NCBI RefSeq assembly: GCF_026914185.1
Contig: NC_070564.1
Span: 62,001-126,000, forward strand
Length of the DNA: 64,000 bases
From: Puccinia triticina
Taxonomy: Eukaryota; Basidiomycota; Pucciniomycetes; Pucciniales; Pucciniaceae
Direction: 5' to 3'
Under the pieces are notes generated by a model. That model was not told the origin of the DNA. It worked only from the letters and a program-made list of their open reading frames with translations, and did not search any database. Position numbers and translations under genes: made by a program. This document shows positions 21,291-33,141 of the stretch, piece after piece. Numbering within the stretch: the stretch's first letter is position 1; every line of letters starts with the position of its first letter.

Positions 21291-21900
21291 AGGGGAGGGA
21301 GGGCTTCCCTGAGATAACAAGATGATTGATTGCTGGCTTGCTCCAGTCTTTTAATAATGAGACAGAGGAATGAGGTGATGGAGGGTGATGGGGGAGGAAA
21401 AACAGTCTTGAAAATCAGGGTCAGACCTGTTTTTGAAAATCAGCCATTTCTGAGGAAAATTGTTTTCTGGATGTCCCAAAAAACAGGTGCTGTGATTTTT
21501 TTGCACAAAAAATTGATTTCTGTGGGAAAAACTGTTTTTCAACCAGGTATGGTACAGGCCCTAAGTCCTTCCTAATGAACAAAATTTTAAAATTTTGCCA
21601 AGCTGTCCAGTATGCAGGGGTTGCTCATAGATCAGTGCAGCTTACCAATTTTTTTTAGAAAAATCTTTATAAACAGGTTAAAATGTGTCCTAAAGTTTTG
21701 CAAATTTCAATCAATTTGTGAATCCCCCTAATAAATGCTTTATTTACTTCAAGTTTACAAAGAAGCATTGGATGTTTGGGTCAAGCAGAAAAATGATATA
21801 CATATGTGTACAAAAAAGACAGCGGATGTTTATGAAAGCAGAAATCACGCCTATATGTCATAATCTGGGGCCTGTGCTATTAATTGACCTGAATCAAGCA
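21291..21900. other. Intergenic, nothing recognised
   Basis: Contains a weak inverted pair of GAAAATCAG/CTGTTTTTC words at about 21395-21550 but no defined element or exon. Confidence 0.3.
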
Positions 21901-21912
21901 TCTACTGATTAT

Positions 21913-22855
21913 CTAAACACATAAATGAAGACCTGGGCCGATTGGTTGCTTCAACTTGCCCGCGGTATCCAGCCGGATAAACTTCGAGAATAGACGGCTG
22001 CATAGGATCAGGATGGATTGGCGGAACGCGTTGGAAATAAAATCTTTCCGAAGAATACAACGCATCAATAATGGCATTGCAAATGTTATCGCGCTTGCCA
22101 TGCATGGATTGCGACAATCAAAATTTGCAGCTTGAGCACTCACACATTGCGAGATTTGGCAGCATTTTCATACTGTTAAAATATTCTACTAACCCTTCTT
22201 GACGTGCGCTTCTGACCAATCCCTCGGACGCAGAGGAGAAAAATCCATCCCGGAGCCCGCGAACGTTTTGCTGGATTGGAGGGATGAGACAGTATCATTT
22301 GAAAGATGACTGTGATCGATGCATTTTAATAATTGTTAGTATTATTACAAAGCTCATGGTACAGCTCTGTACTCACCTGATGGCAAAGCTACTTGATCGA
22401 TGTCCAAATGTTTCGTTATAAGCATGACTTGAAGACTTTTTGGGAGTTGAATCAGGCCACATCGTGTAGATAATTGAAATCTCAGGGGACTTCATGGAAT
22501 CTTTCGAAGATATCGGATCGCCTGAAAGGGTTGATTGAGTGCGATCACTGAACTGTTCGGCGCTGATTGACATGCTTCGTTCAATGATTGACTCGAGTTG
22601 TTCTTGAGCCCTGTTCTTCTGGAATCGGACCCGATTCCTAGCAATGAATGATAAATAGGTGTTGCTGTTAGGATTGCCATAATTAATTCTGTATTCTGGC
22701 AATCCGTCAAAGGAAACTGGATAGTTTTGAGCGAGATCGGCTGAGAAGGAGTAGGTATTAATCCGCCAGCAAGCCAAGAAAGCAAACGATAACGCGACAA
22801 CAAGAAAAAAGACATAGAAAGAGAGGAGAACCAGTTCTGCAGGTTTGGTAGTCAT
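21913..22855 (-). CDS. Membrane-anchored protein of unknown function (3' exon uncertain)
   Basis: Exon 1 (22855-22377) encodes 159 residues: a short cytoplasmic start, a strong transmembrane segment or signal anchor at about 8-30 (LVLLSFYVFFLVVALSFAFL) and a Ser/Asn-rich soluble part. A GTGAGT donor joins to exon 2 (22309-22194: SHLSNDTVSSLQ...RPRDWSEAHVKK), ending at a GTTAGT donor. The third exon is ambiguous. Acceptor CTCAAG at 22131 keeps phase and ends at 21913. A different frame just downstream (GKRDNICNAIIDALY...PIHPDPMQPSIL, stop at 21902) looks more protein-like but needs another donor. No domain was recognised. Upstream minus-strand frames (22856-23180) end in a stop directly before this ATG, so the start is plausible. 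Confidence 0.5.
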
Positions 22856-24182
22856 TTAAGACTTGGTTAACTGCGAGTTGCAGGCGATTCTTCTGGCTGA
22901 AAGGGGTAAGCAATTAGAGAAAGTGATGCCGACCGACTGATGGGACTCCAATACGAGTACATATGTTGTTCTTGTTTCCACACATTTCAGATATTTCTCA
23001 CTCTCCCTGCGCTCCCTGGAAAGGCGTGGCACAGGGACATGTCCTGTGAGAGCACGAGGTATGTATGCCAGCATTGTTGCGAGGTGGAGATTATTCTTGT
23101 GTCCAGAAAATCTTTGCTGGCTATCGCTCGAACCCTTCAGTGTAAACACAGTCGATGTGGAAGGGACAGTGATAATCAAATTGCTAGACTTACATGCAGG
23201 GCTTCATAAACCTGACATATTCGTAAAGAATCGCCTTGAGTCGAGCGAAACGTGGTATTTTCCGGAGCGACGGAAAATCGCCTGGCCGTCTTTGCGCTCA
23301 AGTCAGAAAGATGTACGGAGCGAGGCAGAAGTTTTCGTGGATGGTGAATTCGGAATTAGATTTGGGACATCATCTGGCACAAACCCAAGTACCGAACTTG
23401 CCTCTATCATTGCAGGGCAGGACGGCGCGGCGGGGACCCTTCGAACCACTGTATCGAGAAAGCATGAGACTTGGGTTAAGATGCACAAATTTGCATTGTG
23501 ACTTCAAAGTTGGAATTATAACTTGTTTATTCTCTCTGCAAAAGCCTCACTAGAACCTTTTTTCGAAGGATGACGTGGTTGAGCGAACAACGGAGTACAT
23601 AGTTTTGACGAAGATGAGGAAACTAGAGCGCGCGCACAAATGTTCGACTGGTATTAAAGACTATACTATACATATGAAAACATTATAGAGACTACCATGC
23701 CTTTAAATATTGAGTCGACGAATCAAAAGCCATATGAAATAAAAGTATGAAACAACGCAAAAAAACACAAACTAAAACTAAAGCGGATTATATAAAAAGT
23801 CAAATCGTAACCCAAGATAAAAACTTCTGTACTGCCTGAGTACCATGTGCGAAAATAAGATATTTCCGAGTAGATAGGCGAATAGTAACCTAGTATTTGT
23901 GTACACGAGTCGGATGAAAAAGACGCTGCTCGAGTCGAAGAGGAATGCAAAATTGGAAAGTTTGATATCAGAAAAACGAAGGAGATGACTAGTCCGCAGA
24001 ATATGGACAAAATTTGAACTTGATGATTGTACATATTTTCTACTCAGCGCCATGGCAGGCGTTTTTTACTTTTTTAACTTTTTCAGCTGTGATACATAGT
24101 TCGGTTTCCAGTGGAGAAGGATGTGGTTGGAGTATATGGGGTTATAGGTGGTTGTGATAGCCGATCCGTCTCCCTCAGCTTT
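22856..24182. other. Intergenic or unresolved exons
   Basis: Frames on both strands (for example plus 23046-23501 and minus 22856-23179) lack domains and convincing splice partners. 23.6-24.1 kb is AT-rich and probably the 3' UTR of the gene ending at 24183. Confidence 0.3.
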
Positions 24183-26615
24183 TTAAAAGGATTCCGATTG
24201 GCAGAACCAGTCAAGACAGCTCTCCACGTCATCCTGGAAACAGATCACATGACGTCGGCACGCAATCATAGCAAAACTATCAGAAGATGTGTTGGAATTG
24301 AGAAACTTACGCCCGAAACCTGCGTGGTCCGACAAACTTGATCCATCGTATCGTTGATATCCACCCATCTCCAAATCCACGGTCCCTTGGTGTCGTTCAA
24401 GTCGGCCGACGGTACACTTGCTGGTTCTTGTCCCTTCGCCGCAAATTTGGCCTCGGGACACGATCCTTGGCCGGGAAATGGGGAAGCTTCACGGGTAAGA
24501 ACGCCGGGGTCGGATGATACTCTCGCAGTGTCGTTTATCTCATGATACCCATTGTTTTTTTCATGATATCCAGCTTCTACGCCATCTAATGCTATGTACA
24601 GTGCAACAACGCATAGAACGGATGGCTCAAAAGCCAAAACCTCTTGCCCTGTTTTCAGTCAATAGTAAGCTCCAGTGTTCAAGAGTGATTGCAAGGTTTG
24701 TTGTTGTTGTTGTTGTTGTTGTAGATTTAAGCTTACACATCGTTGCTTTCGCAAGAGTTCTTTCGAACTGATTGACAACCTTCGGCCAGTCCCAACGTAC
24801 GGCAGTCTTTGGGGGCTGGCCCATTTTGGAGTCGTTGGCGCCACTTACCTTTCCCCTTTGTAACAATAGATACGAAGGAACTTGGCTCAAGAGTCGTAGA
24901 GAAGGAATAACGTGGATCAGCTCCTCCAAGAAGGCATGGGGAGAATCGAGCCACAGTCCGCCTGCTACCGGATAGGAAAACAGTATTGCGCGTTCGGCGA
25001 TCTGCGTTTCAACGAATGCAGTACCATAAGTAAGGTGCCCGGCTATGGTGATTCGGAAGAAGTGAATGGGGATGCACAACTTACGATCAGATCTTCCGGC
25101 GTGATTCGGAAAGTCCTGAAATCTGTGGTTTTGCAAAAGCTCATCAGTTGCAAGGTGAATAATGGCTTGCAAAAATCAAAGTACCACTGAAGAGAAGTGG
25201 AGATAGATTAATAAGTATTCTACGGACGATGAGTTCCAGAAGTCAATGTTACCTTGATTGTTAATGTGAGACAAGCCATAGCCGTAGCTGCAATCAACTT
25301 CAACTTCTTTTTTGCCTCCCTGTCTGCGGACAAGTCACGTGTTGTTTTTGGTTCCGAGGTCGATACCCCCTCGGCTTTTGGTACTTTGGGAGATCGGGAG
25401 CCCCAGTAGAGAGAAAATAGCAGACTCGCATGATATCGCACTTGGGGTGTAATATGAGGATTCGAAGTCAACGTGGTATCGACCTTTGATCAACCAACCA
25501 AGTCATGGTTCAGCACAGTTGTTCGCAGATTGAAAGGTTATATGACTTACGTTGTGAATCCATTTGATTCCTAACAGTCGCTCAGACTCCGTGAGCGCAC
25601 ATCTGACTTTGCCAACAGTCGGGATCTTTCTCGACGGAAGGGTTTCGTCTGATTGGCTACCGATGTTATGGGCTTCAAGATCATTCTCACCGAAATGCTC
25701 GCGGTTCTCGTTACTTTGGCTGAGCTTAGATCCAGTCTCGGTGGGCTCAAAATCGACTCTCCGTTGTTTGAGAATCATGGTCTCCAACCTCAGCAACGTC
25801 AGCCGCACCTGGGTAGATTCTGAGGAACGAGCCGAGTTTTCAACTTCAAGCTTTTCAGGGCTGCCGTCCTCACTTGAGCGCGCGGGCAGGATGATACCCA
25901 CGTTGAAGAAAGTCGAGCGTAAAATCGTTGGTTCGCTGACCGGAGAGTCTTGCGGGGAGGTATGAGTTTCGCTTGGAGAGCAGTCGGATCTTCGAGAAGA
26001 GCCCAGGGTGGGTGCTAGACTAAACAACTTCTCACTGATTCCCTCCCCACTTGGTTTGAGGTGATCTCGCCCAGCGTTTTCGCGCATGGCAATTTTCACC
26101 GAAGGGGGCTGGCTGCTCTGGAGCATATCAGACAGCGTCTGCAAGTTTTGAGAGCTTAACTGGCTCGTTCCAACCAGTACAGAAGATGTTTCAACGGAGT
26201 GGGTTTGGCTGAAGACGGAGGTTTTACATGAGTCGCTCGGCGGCCGGCCAGAGGATTCAGAGGGATCGTCGACATCAGAAGGATCGTCGACAGGCTGAAG
26301 GGATTTGATCTTGCTTTCACTTCCTGATCTGAAACGTCGAACATTGGGTTTGATGGGTGGAGATAAATTGACGGGGGTCGAGATATTGACGCTGATAGGC
26401 CGCAGAACTCTCCCGGAGAGAGGTTTGCTGACTAGTGCGGAGGTAAGGTTGGATCGTTGCTTTGGAGCAGAAGCTGTTGCTAGCCCAGTAGCATTTTCGT
26501 TTTGGTAGAGCTCGTTGCGAGGGACCTTGGTGCGGGTACGCGCTGATTTCTGGAGGCCTTCTTGCTTTCTGTTTCCGCCGGTCGGGCCAATGGGATCATT
26601 GGTTCGGGGCAGCAT
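24183..26615 (-). CDS. Probable cyclin-fold protein with long disordered N-terminus
   Basis: Six exons on the minus strand, 26615-25551, 25483-25253, 25186-25085, 25001-24737, 24648-24311 and 24233-24183; introns of 67, 66, 83, 88 and 77 nt. All phases close, giving 683 residues. Residues 1-355 (exon 1) are Ser/Thr/Pro/Arg-rich and low complexity. The rest resembles a cyclin box: LKLIAATAMACL (helix 3-like, about 416-427), ITPEDLIIAERAIL (the 'eeil-xE-xxiL' motif, about 459-472) and SPHAFLEELIHVIPSL; then a second-lobe-like EPSVLCVVALYIAL. The match is to the family pattern, not to a named cyclin; it could be an atypical cyclin or a cyclin-like scaffold. Intron 4 contains a (CAA)n microsatellite. 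The first ATG follows an upstream region without open frame. The paralogous kinase partner, if any, is not visible here. Confidence 0.6.
24694..24722. repeat. (GTT)n microsatellite inside intron 4 of the cyclin-like gene
   Basis: About nine GTT units on the plus strand, i.e. CAA units in the transcript, between the donor at 24736 and acceptor at 24649. Confidence 0.85.
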
Positions 26616-28076
26616 GGTCGAATGTGGAGGCGATTATGTCTTAGCTCAAGAAAATCTCCAATCTCTTGGATGAGGCTATGAGATATCCGTTCGGCGTGAT
26701 ACAAGGGGAATTGGATCAGAGCATGTGGAGATATCAGGGTGTCATGAGTTTCGAGGGAGCATCAGGATTAAAAGGGTCCAAGTGGCAGCTGGTGAGCAAA
26801 CAGCGAGCATGATTGACAGGATGGCCGTGGGGGATGAGCCCGCCGCTTGACCGACTGGAGCACTTGCAATTATGGGCAGTAGGGGTTATGCCAAGGCACG
26901 ATGGGCTCAAGCAAAAGGCCCCTCGCCATGGCCGATAGTGCTCTGAATCGGCGGGTGCTAAGGGTTTTTCGATCTAGCAATGCCACAGAGCAATTACGGG
27001 GATACATCATGTGCGGATTGGCCAACTGTTAGCGGCCTGGGTTACCGTGCAGTTATCGGCAGGGCAGCTGTAGCTTTGAGAGGGAAGTGCCGACTTGTCC
27101 TTGCTGGGACTCGGGAGGCTGGCGATGGTCCGGGATGAGATTGGTTGGGAACGATGGTCGGCCCTCCGAGCCACCGTCCTGGCATTTTCGTATCAAAACA
27201 ATTGGCGGGTGACCACGTCCCCCAGTGGGCGTCCGATGGGGGCATGCAGCGGATAGCGAAGCAGTGAGCTTGCGGAGAAGGACAGGCAGTGGCTGGGGAT
27301 TAGCTGAATGGACTCGGCGGCTGCTCATGCCGTCGGCCTCATCGACTCACTGGCCATCGCTGTCGGCTGCCCTGGCGGAGGCCTTTGGTGTATTTTAATC
27401 ATAATTTTCGAAACCCTTCCATCAAACAAAGCAAGAATCTTGACCCGAATAAATAAAGGAATTGTAAATATTGTTTTAGCTCACAGAGCTTGTAATTAGT
27501 CAACGATGTAGGAATTGAACACCTTGCTCTCTTCATTGTTGCGTTCTTTGAAAACACGATCACGTATTCCTGCGAATCCAGTCGACCAGGATCTTTGATG
27601 AAGATGTGTGTAAGATCGCAAACTCTACGTAACCTGACGCAGCTCTTCAAAGAACTCGTGTAATTTCTGGCTTTGTGCTTCATTTGGTTCCGCCGTGGAT
27701 ACTTTCGGATTTCTACATTGGGATGTTGGCTTTGAATGATTAATTGAGTGAATAGATATATTCATTTCAGCTTCGTTTCATCAATTCTTTCAGGAACTAA
27801 TTCGTGAGCAAATGGTGGTGTTTTGAGGGACGTGTTCATGAGGCACAAGATAGCGCCAAGAGGAGAAATAAAGGGCATAGGATGGAGTAAAAAGTGGGGA
27901 GACACATGTGCTCGTTTTTTAGAAAAGTTGAAAAGGACGAACCAGAAAACAAGAAGGATGATACATCGAGAAAGTGAAGATAATCAAGAAAAGGAAGAAA
28001 TGGCTTGGAGGGTATCGATCTGCCCTAGAGGCTTCTACAAGAGGTGTCAGGATATATGTAACCCTTGATGGGTTGA
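26616..28076. other. Intergenic (divergence of promoter and 3' UTR)
   Basis: Contains the presumed promoter of the cyclin-like gene (right-hand side of 26615) and the 3' flank of the DPBB paralogue ending at 28077. Short frames at 27.0-27.3 and 27.8-28.07 kb show no domain. Confidence 0.35.
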
Positions 28077-29188
28077 TTAACTCGGATTGTTCAGAGCGTT
28101 ACCAGCACTGACGGCGGCCAAGGATCCCAGGGAGATGACAAGCTGATTGATCGCATCAAGATTTCCGCCGGGAGCGTATGGATTAGTCTGGCTATTAGGT
28201 CGGGGTGAGGCCGGATTGGTGATCAGTCCGAGGGCAGTTGAGGATTGAGTGGCGGCAGGGGTGCTAGGTCGGGAGACGAGGGAGACGCCTGCTGTACCGG
28301 CAGGTAGGTTCGAGTTTGACTGGAAGGCAGTAAAGGGGTTTGATGTACTTGAAGATGTAGTGTACTGAGGGGGACTGTCGGTTTTGTAGGCTGGGGGTGG
28401 ATCATTCTTCTTGGTAGGATCCTCTTTTGGAGGTGTAGATTGACTTTCCGTTTTGGGGGGTGGTTGGTTTTCATTCTTATGTGGTTCTTGATCCTTTGGT
28501 TGGGGGTTGTCTTGGGGCTTGGGGGGTGGTGGCGGCGGCGGCGACGGGGGTGATGGTTCTGGTTTGGGCGCTGGGTCTGAATCCGAGGAGCCGTCGAGAA
28601 CGGACCAGTTCTGGGAGAAAGAGCCAAGCACAGGATGTGTTGATGTTTGAATATACATAGTGTTGCTGGAGGAGTGGACCGTGGGAAGGAGACTTACCAT
28701 ATAAAAGATGCCGACCTCCTTGGCGGCAAAAAACTCAAACAGGGATGGGGACATGTCAAGACCGTGCTGCAGATGATTAACGAGCAGAGGATTAGTGTTC
28801 GAGAGGGTGAGAGAGGTACATATGCTGAGTTGTCCGGTCTTACCATCGGACAGCCAGGACATTCATCGACGATAGTCGCAACAGTGCTCTTGCCACCGAA
28901 GGAGATTTTGATCTTCTTATTACACCATCCCTGGTTGAACTGGCCGGCGTCGAGGGCAACAATGAAGTCAGCGGGTCCGTTATGTTTGCCACAAGCACCC
29001 AGTTCAGGGTCAAACCAGGAAGCACGCCCGGCGAATGAGCCTCCGCCGTGTGTCCCTTCGCCGCGTTTCTGGAGATGGCTTCGCTTGGCGAGACGCTGTT
29101 GCGGGTTGAGCTGTGTTGACAGGCCGAGTTGGAGTTGGCTGGTGAGGGTGGCCAGGGAGAGCAGGAGGGCGGCGAGTCGGAGCGCCAT
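28077..29188 (-). CDS. Secreted expansin/barwin-like double-psi-beta-barrel protein, paralogue 2
   Basis: Three exons, 29188-28844, 28766-28698 and 28610-28077, encode 315 residues; introns of 77 and 87 nt sit at exactly the same codons as in the paralogue at 5.0-6.2 kb, and exon 2 is 69 nt in both. Signal peptide at about 1-24, KR sites in LAKR and LQKR, then the DPBB core (GRASWFDPELGACG, CNKKIKISFGGKS, VDECPGCP, LDMSPSLFEFFAAK, NWSVLDGSSD), a Pro/Lys/Asp linker and the conserved tail APGGNLDAINQLVISLGSL. Intron 2 is a multiple of three and has no in-frame stop, so its retention would insert 29 residues and still give a full protein. An upstream-extended frame (to 29452) is rejected because it would bury the signal peptide. 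Likely role: wall-associated or apoplastic secreted protein. Confidence 0.9.
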
Positions 29189-30664
29189 TGAGGACGGGGT
29201 ATCTGATGGGTGGTTGGAAGGAAGGACTGATGTGTTCAAAGGAGGGTGGGTGGCTGTGCTTATGAGCCTGGCTGTCTCAGGGAGAGACGAGGGTTGTTTG
29301 GGGAAGACGATACTGGTGTTGTTTGGCTCCGGCGGCAGCCAATCGAATTCCTCGATCATCGCATACAGCTGGCTCAGGTGGGGGTGCACCCCCGGGTGAT
29401 ACCCGGGTGCTGTCTGGCCTCCTGTATGGAGTTTGCCCACAAACAACTCCAATGATCACATTCTTCCTAGGGCTAAAGTTTAAACGATTTTTAATCCATT
29501 ACCCAGAGTACACCGTTTGAAATCAGTTGCCGCGAGTAATCAAACCCCGGAGATATGAGCAAAAATGGCTATAGTGTTCAGATTGGGAAAATTTCACCCA
29601 GATTTTGAAAACTTTAGGACCTACGACGTATAGGGTTGTTGTCACTGATTTATGAGCCAGTCATTATTGAATGCAAATACATAAGGCACATTTGCAATAC
29701 ACCAAGAGAGAATGATCTATGAAAGAACTAGTGCAGTACATCTAACCTGGAGAAAAACAAGAAGAAATTTGATGTGAATATGCTGCACTGCAGCAAAATC
29801 CATAGGTGAATACATTCTTATATTTTGCCTCAGGCACTCTTACTCGAGGTCAAAAATGAGACTACACAACACGTATGTTCGCATTTGTTGCACTTATTCT
29901 ATATCATGACATAGCATCTAGAGTATCTCCGCTACGACCAGATTGGACTTTTGAGTGATGAAAAAGACTGGAGGGCGACGGGGTACATAAACACCTAACT
30001 ATTACAACACGGATGCCAGATGTGATGGAGATGATGGCGAGAATGATGATCAACCAATAAAACAATAAACAAAAGGAGACACAGCAGCCGCGCAACAGAA
30101 TGCAAACCAAAAAGGTGAGTATGGAGACAGGATCCAGGAAAACATCGAGCCAGGGGAGAGGTGAGCAGAGCGGATCAAGTAAATATGTAGACAAGAGACT
30201 CATCAGTCAGACAAAACATCAGGGATAATTATTCATCAATTGGTACCCGTGGACTGGATGAAATCTCCCTAATGAATACATACATACATGTGTGTGCATA
30301 TGTATGTCTAGCTTACGTGTGTTTGTAACCAGCTTCGCTTAATTGATTCAATCAGACAAGGGTTTCCAATCGGAAGAAGAAGCAGGAGCAAACAAAAAAA
30401 CATAGCGAGCAGGATGAGAACACAGAACGTAAGAGAGATCGAGAGAAAAACAAGTACAGGAATGTTACGAAGCCACGAAAAGGTAGTCAATGAAAGATAT
30501 GAAAAAAGAGCATGGGGGATTAGTAGAACACAAAAAGAAATGGATGGATGCAAACAATGGAGCAGATGATTAGGAGGCAAATGGAATGAGAGGGGATTGA
30601 TATTGTGAATAGTACAGAGCACATGGGGTAAGACAGGACATTGAGCATCGCTGACAAGACTCGT
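29189..30664. other. Promoter of DPBB paralogue 2 and 3' flank of the 594-aa gene
   Basis: The promoter part contains a GGGGGTGCACCCCC palindrome at 29380-29393 followed by the inverted pair CCCGGGT/ACCCGGG. 29.5-30.66 kb is AT-rich and without supported exons. Confidence 0.4.
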
Positions 30665-32449
30665 TCAGGGTGAGGAGGGGAACAACGGATTAGGTTTTCT
30701 TTGCTTGGTGAGTTCCGAAGGTTTCTTCATCACTTGATGATGTTCACGACTGTTGGAAGGGAGAGGCCGGAGATCGAATGAATCAGTTACAAGGATCTCG
30801 GGGAGAAGTGGAGCAAAATAATCCACTGACTCTCTGTAAACCTCGGTAGCACCTCGGACAAAGGGCGACTGAGCAAGCACGAGGAGCTTGAGTCGTTCCT
30901 CCTCTCTGAGTTCTTCCTCGTTCAGGTCCTCATCGTCTGCGACCGAATGCTTGGAGCTGTCGGTTGCCGAGCTAGTTGATGTTCGGGTGCCAGCGGACCG
31001 CTGCGGTCCGTCTCGGGAGAGGATGGATGACTGGGAGATCGAGCTCGACGTGGAGGCCCGGTCATCCTCCGGCTTGTCTTCCTCTCTGATAGGGAAGATC
31101 GGATTGGGGCCAGTGCCGGCCACTGACTGATCGGCTGTTGTTGATGAGGACGGGATGAGTGTCGAAGAGTTCCGGAGCTCTCGTAGACGCTCTTCCTCCT
31201 CCCGTTGGGCCCGCTCCTCTCGTTCTCTCTTACGCTTGCGTAGCCAGGCCATCCCGCTTCCATCGTCATCAACCGAGCCGGTCACTTGGCGAGGGGCATC
31301 CACACCGCCGGGCGAGGGCGCAGCGGCTGCCGGTTTCCATTCGACAAAGTCGGGCTCCTCCGTCAGTGTCAGTTTGCCTGCTCCGCCCCGGCCGCCTCCC
31401 ATGTGAGCCTTCCGTTGGGCAACGGGCGGGTAGTTCGATCTACGCCGGGTTGGCGGTTCGTCGAGAGGGATCTGACTCGGATGGACAAAGGTGGTTTCAT
31501 CTTTGGAGCGTGTTCTGCGCAAGAGTTGAGCACTAGGATGTTTCTTCAAGCGCCCAAAGGTGAATCCTCTGAGGACACTGCCGCTTGACTCGTCTGAGCG
31601 ACTCTTGCATAGGGGTACCCCATGATGGGAGTCTCCTCCGAGATCACCGCAGCTGATCGGGAGACTGTTTGTTGGGGTGAGTCGATGTGAGTGCCTGGCG
31701 AGTGGCTTCTTCATGGCCTCGATGAATTTTCGGGTGAGTGAGGATGATGAGCCTGCCTTGTAATTTGAACCGGTGGAGTGGTTCGAGTAGGTAGACTCCC
31801 GGGAGGTCGTTCGAGTTAGGGTTAGAGGAATCGATGGACCACCTGATCCGGCAGGTGTCAGTAGAGAGACGGCTGGAGTGGTGCTGGTGGGAATCGAGGA
31901 CTGGGTGACGAGAGGGGGCAGGAGTTTGGCGAATCGGCTTTCGGATTGAGATGATGTGCTCTGATCGGGGGGGTTTGAGGGCTCTCCTGTCTGAGATCCA
32001 TTGTGAGATGGGCGAATTGAGGGATCGTTGGAATCTGGGCAATTGTTAGTATTGTTATTGTTGGGTTGCTTGATGAGAGCTGGGGCTGTTATTCGGGTCT
32101 GCTGTTGGCGATAGGTTTCGAGTGCTTGGGTGCGTTCGTGGGAGCCGAGGGCGAGGTCGTCGATGGCGATGATTTCACCGTTTGGCCTCCGGACGACCAG
32201 TCGATAATCGCCCCACGTTCCATCCGCTTTCTCCTCCCTCGACCACCAGACGTCAGATCCGCCAAATCCCCCAGGAACGTTAGCCCGGCTGGCACGTGGA
32301 TCGGGCAGGGGTGCGAAACGGATGGAGGGCGTTCGGGGGGTGGTGGCCTGCGCGCTGAGAGGGGATGTGAGACAGCTCGTTCTGTTGAAGGGGGTGGAAG
32401 ACTGAAACTGGGAGTTGTGGATCAAGTTGGGCTGGAGGGTGGTGGTCAT
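30665..32449 (-). CDS. Ser/Pro-rich, largely disordered protein of 594 aa (unrecognised)
   Basis: A single long open frame on the minus strand, 594 residues, with codon use and an acidic/basic domain pattern that argue for a real gene. Near residues 60-110 lies the one folded-looking segment (GGFGGSDVWWSREEK, TWGDYRLVVRRPNGEI, AIDDLALGSHERTQALETYRQ). The middle is Ser/Thr/Asn/Pro-rich. A charged helix (RKRKREREERAQREEEERLR) lies around 400-420 and probably forms a coiled coil. A second conserved-looking block is near the C-terminus (LREEERLKLLVLAQSPFVRG, EVYRESVDYFAPLLPEI). No Pfam-type family was recognised. Basic clusters (KKPLARHSHR) could be nuclear-localisation or phosphorylation regions, which is speculation. 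The first ATG in the frame was used; small unseen introns in the low-complexity part cannot be excluded. Confidence 0.7.
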   Translation of the reverse strand: MTTTLQPNLIHNSQFQSSTPFNRTSCLTSPLSAQATTPRTPSIRFAPLPDPRASRANVPGGFGGSDVWWSREEKADGTWGDYRLVVRRPNGEIIAIDDLALGSHERTQALETYRQQQTRITAPALIKQPNNNNTNNCPDSNDPSIRPSHNGSQTGEPSNPPDQSTSSQSESRFAKLLPPLVTQSSIPTSTTPAVSLLTPAGSGGPSIPLTLTRTTSRESTYSNHSTGSNYKAGSSSSLTRKFIEAMKKPLARHSHRLTPTNSLPISCGDLGGDSHHGVPLCKSRSDESSGSVLRGFTFGRLKKHPSAQLLRRTRSKDETTFVHPSQIPLDEPPTRRRSNYPPVAQRKAHMGGGRGGAGKLTLTEEPDFVEWKPAAAAPSPGGVDAPRQVTGSVDDDGSGMAWLRKRKREREERAQREEEERLRELRNSSTLIPSSSTTADQSVAGTGPNPIFPIREEDKPEDDRASTSSSISQSSILSRDGPQRSAGTRTSTSSATDSSKHSVADDEDLNEEELREEERLKLLVLAQSPFVRGATEVYRESVDYFAPLLPEILVTDSFDLRPLPSNSREHHQVMKKPSELTKQRKPNPLFPSSP

Positions 32450-32696
32450 GTGTGGCAGCTGTTGGGGTTGAGGAGGTAGCTGAGAGGCGATCTAATCGAC
32501 AGGGGCTTGAAGGATGGATGAGTAAAAATAAAAGCAAGGAGGGGGGAGGAGAACAAGGTTAGCTAGGTGGTGGTTTGAGCCTGAGCCAGGGGTTTTGGCT
32601 GGTTATGTATGTTCTAGAAGGATGGAGACAGAGAGACCGAGCTCAAGCCCAAGTATGAAGCCAGCAACGAGGGGGTTTCGAAGGAAAGAAGAAGAA

Positions 32697-32730
32697 TAAT
32701 AATAATAATAATTAATGATGATGATGATGA
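32697..32730. repeat. (AAT)n/(GAT)n microsatellite
   Basis: AATAATAATAATAATAAT followed by GATGATGATGATGAT-type units upstream of the 594-aa gene. Confidence 0.85.
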
Positions 32731-33141
32731 AAAATTAAATAAATAAAAAGAAAAAAAAGAATCGAGATAGTTATATTATGTCTGTCTAGATGAAAAGTCC
32801 AAGACAGACCAACGATGGATGGATGGACGGATGGATGGATAGATGGACGGATGGATTGGCGGAAGCGATGCTTGATAGTTGGCTCAGTTACTTACATAAA
32901 GGTGTGATCGAATTCCCGTTGGTTGTCAAGCCCAGGGCATGGACAGCTGCTGGGCGTGGGGGGTGTGTGTGCGAGTGGTGGTCCGAGCTGGGGAGGGAAA
33001 AAAGCAAATGTTTGTGTTGAACCCGTAAAACAAGAGGAAGCTGTGAGAAATCGTCTTTTTCTTGTTGCTGGTGAAGGGAGACGAGGAAGAAGTAAAGAAT
33101 GAAGAAGATGATGAAAATGAAAATGCAATCAACCAGGGCCA

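Noticed and set aside
23046..23501. 151-residue plus-strand frame
   Set aside because: No recognisable family; the minus strand over the same region is equally open, and no splice-consistent model could be built for either.
29186..29452. N-terminal extension of DPBB paralogue 2
   Set aside because: It would place about 88 residues before an obvious signal peptide, and the paralogue has no counterpart.
30888..31588. Plus-strand Ser/Arg-rich frames
   Set aside because: Antisense shadows of the 594-aa minus-strand gene.
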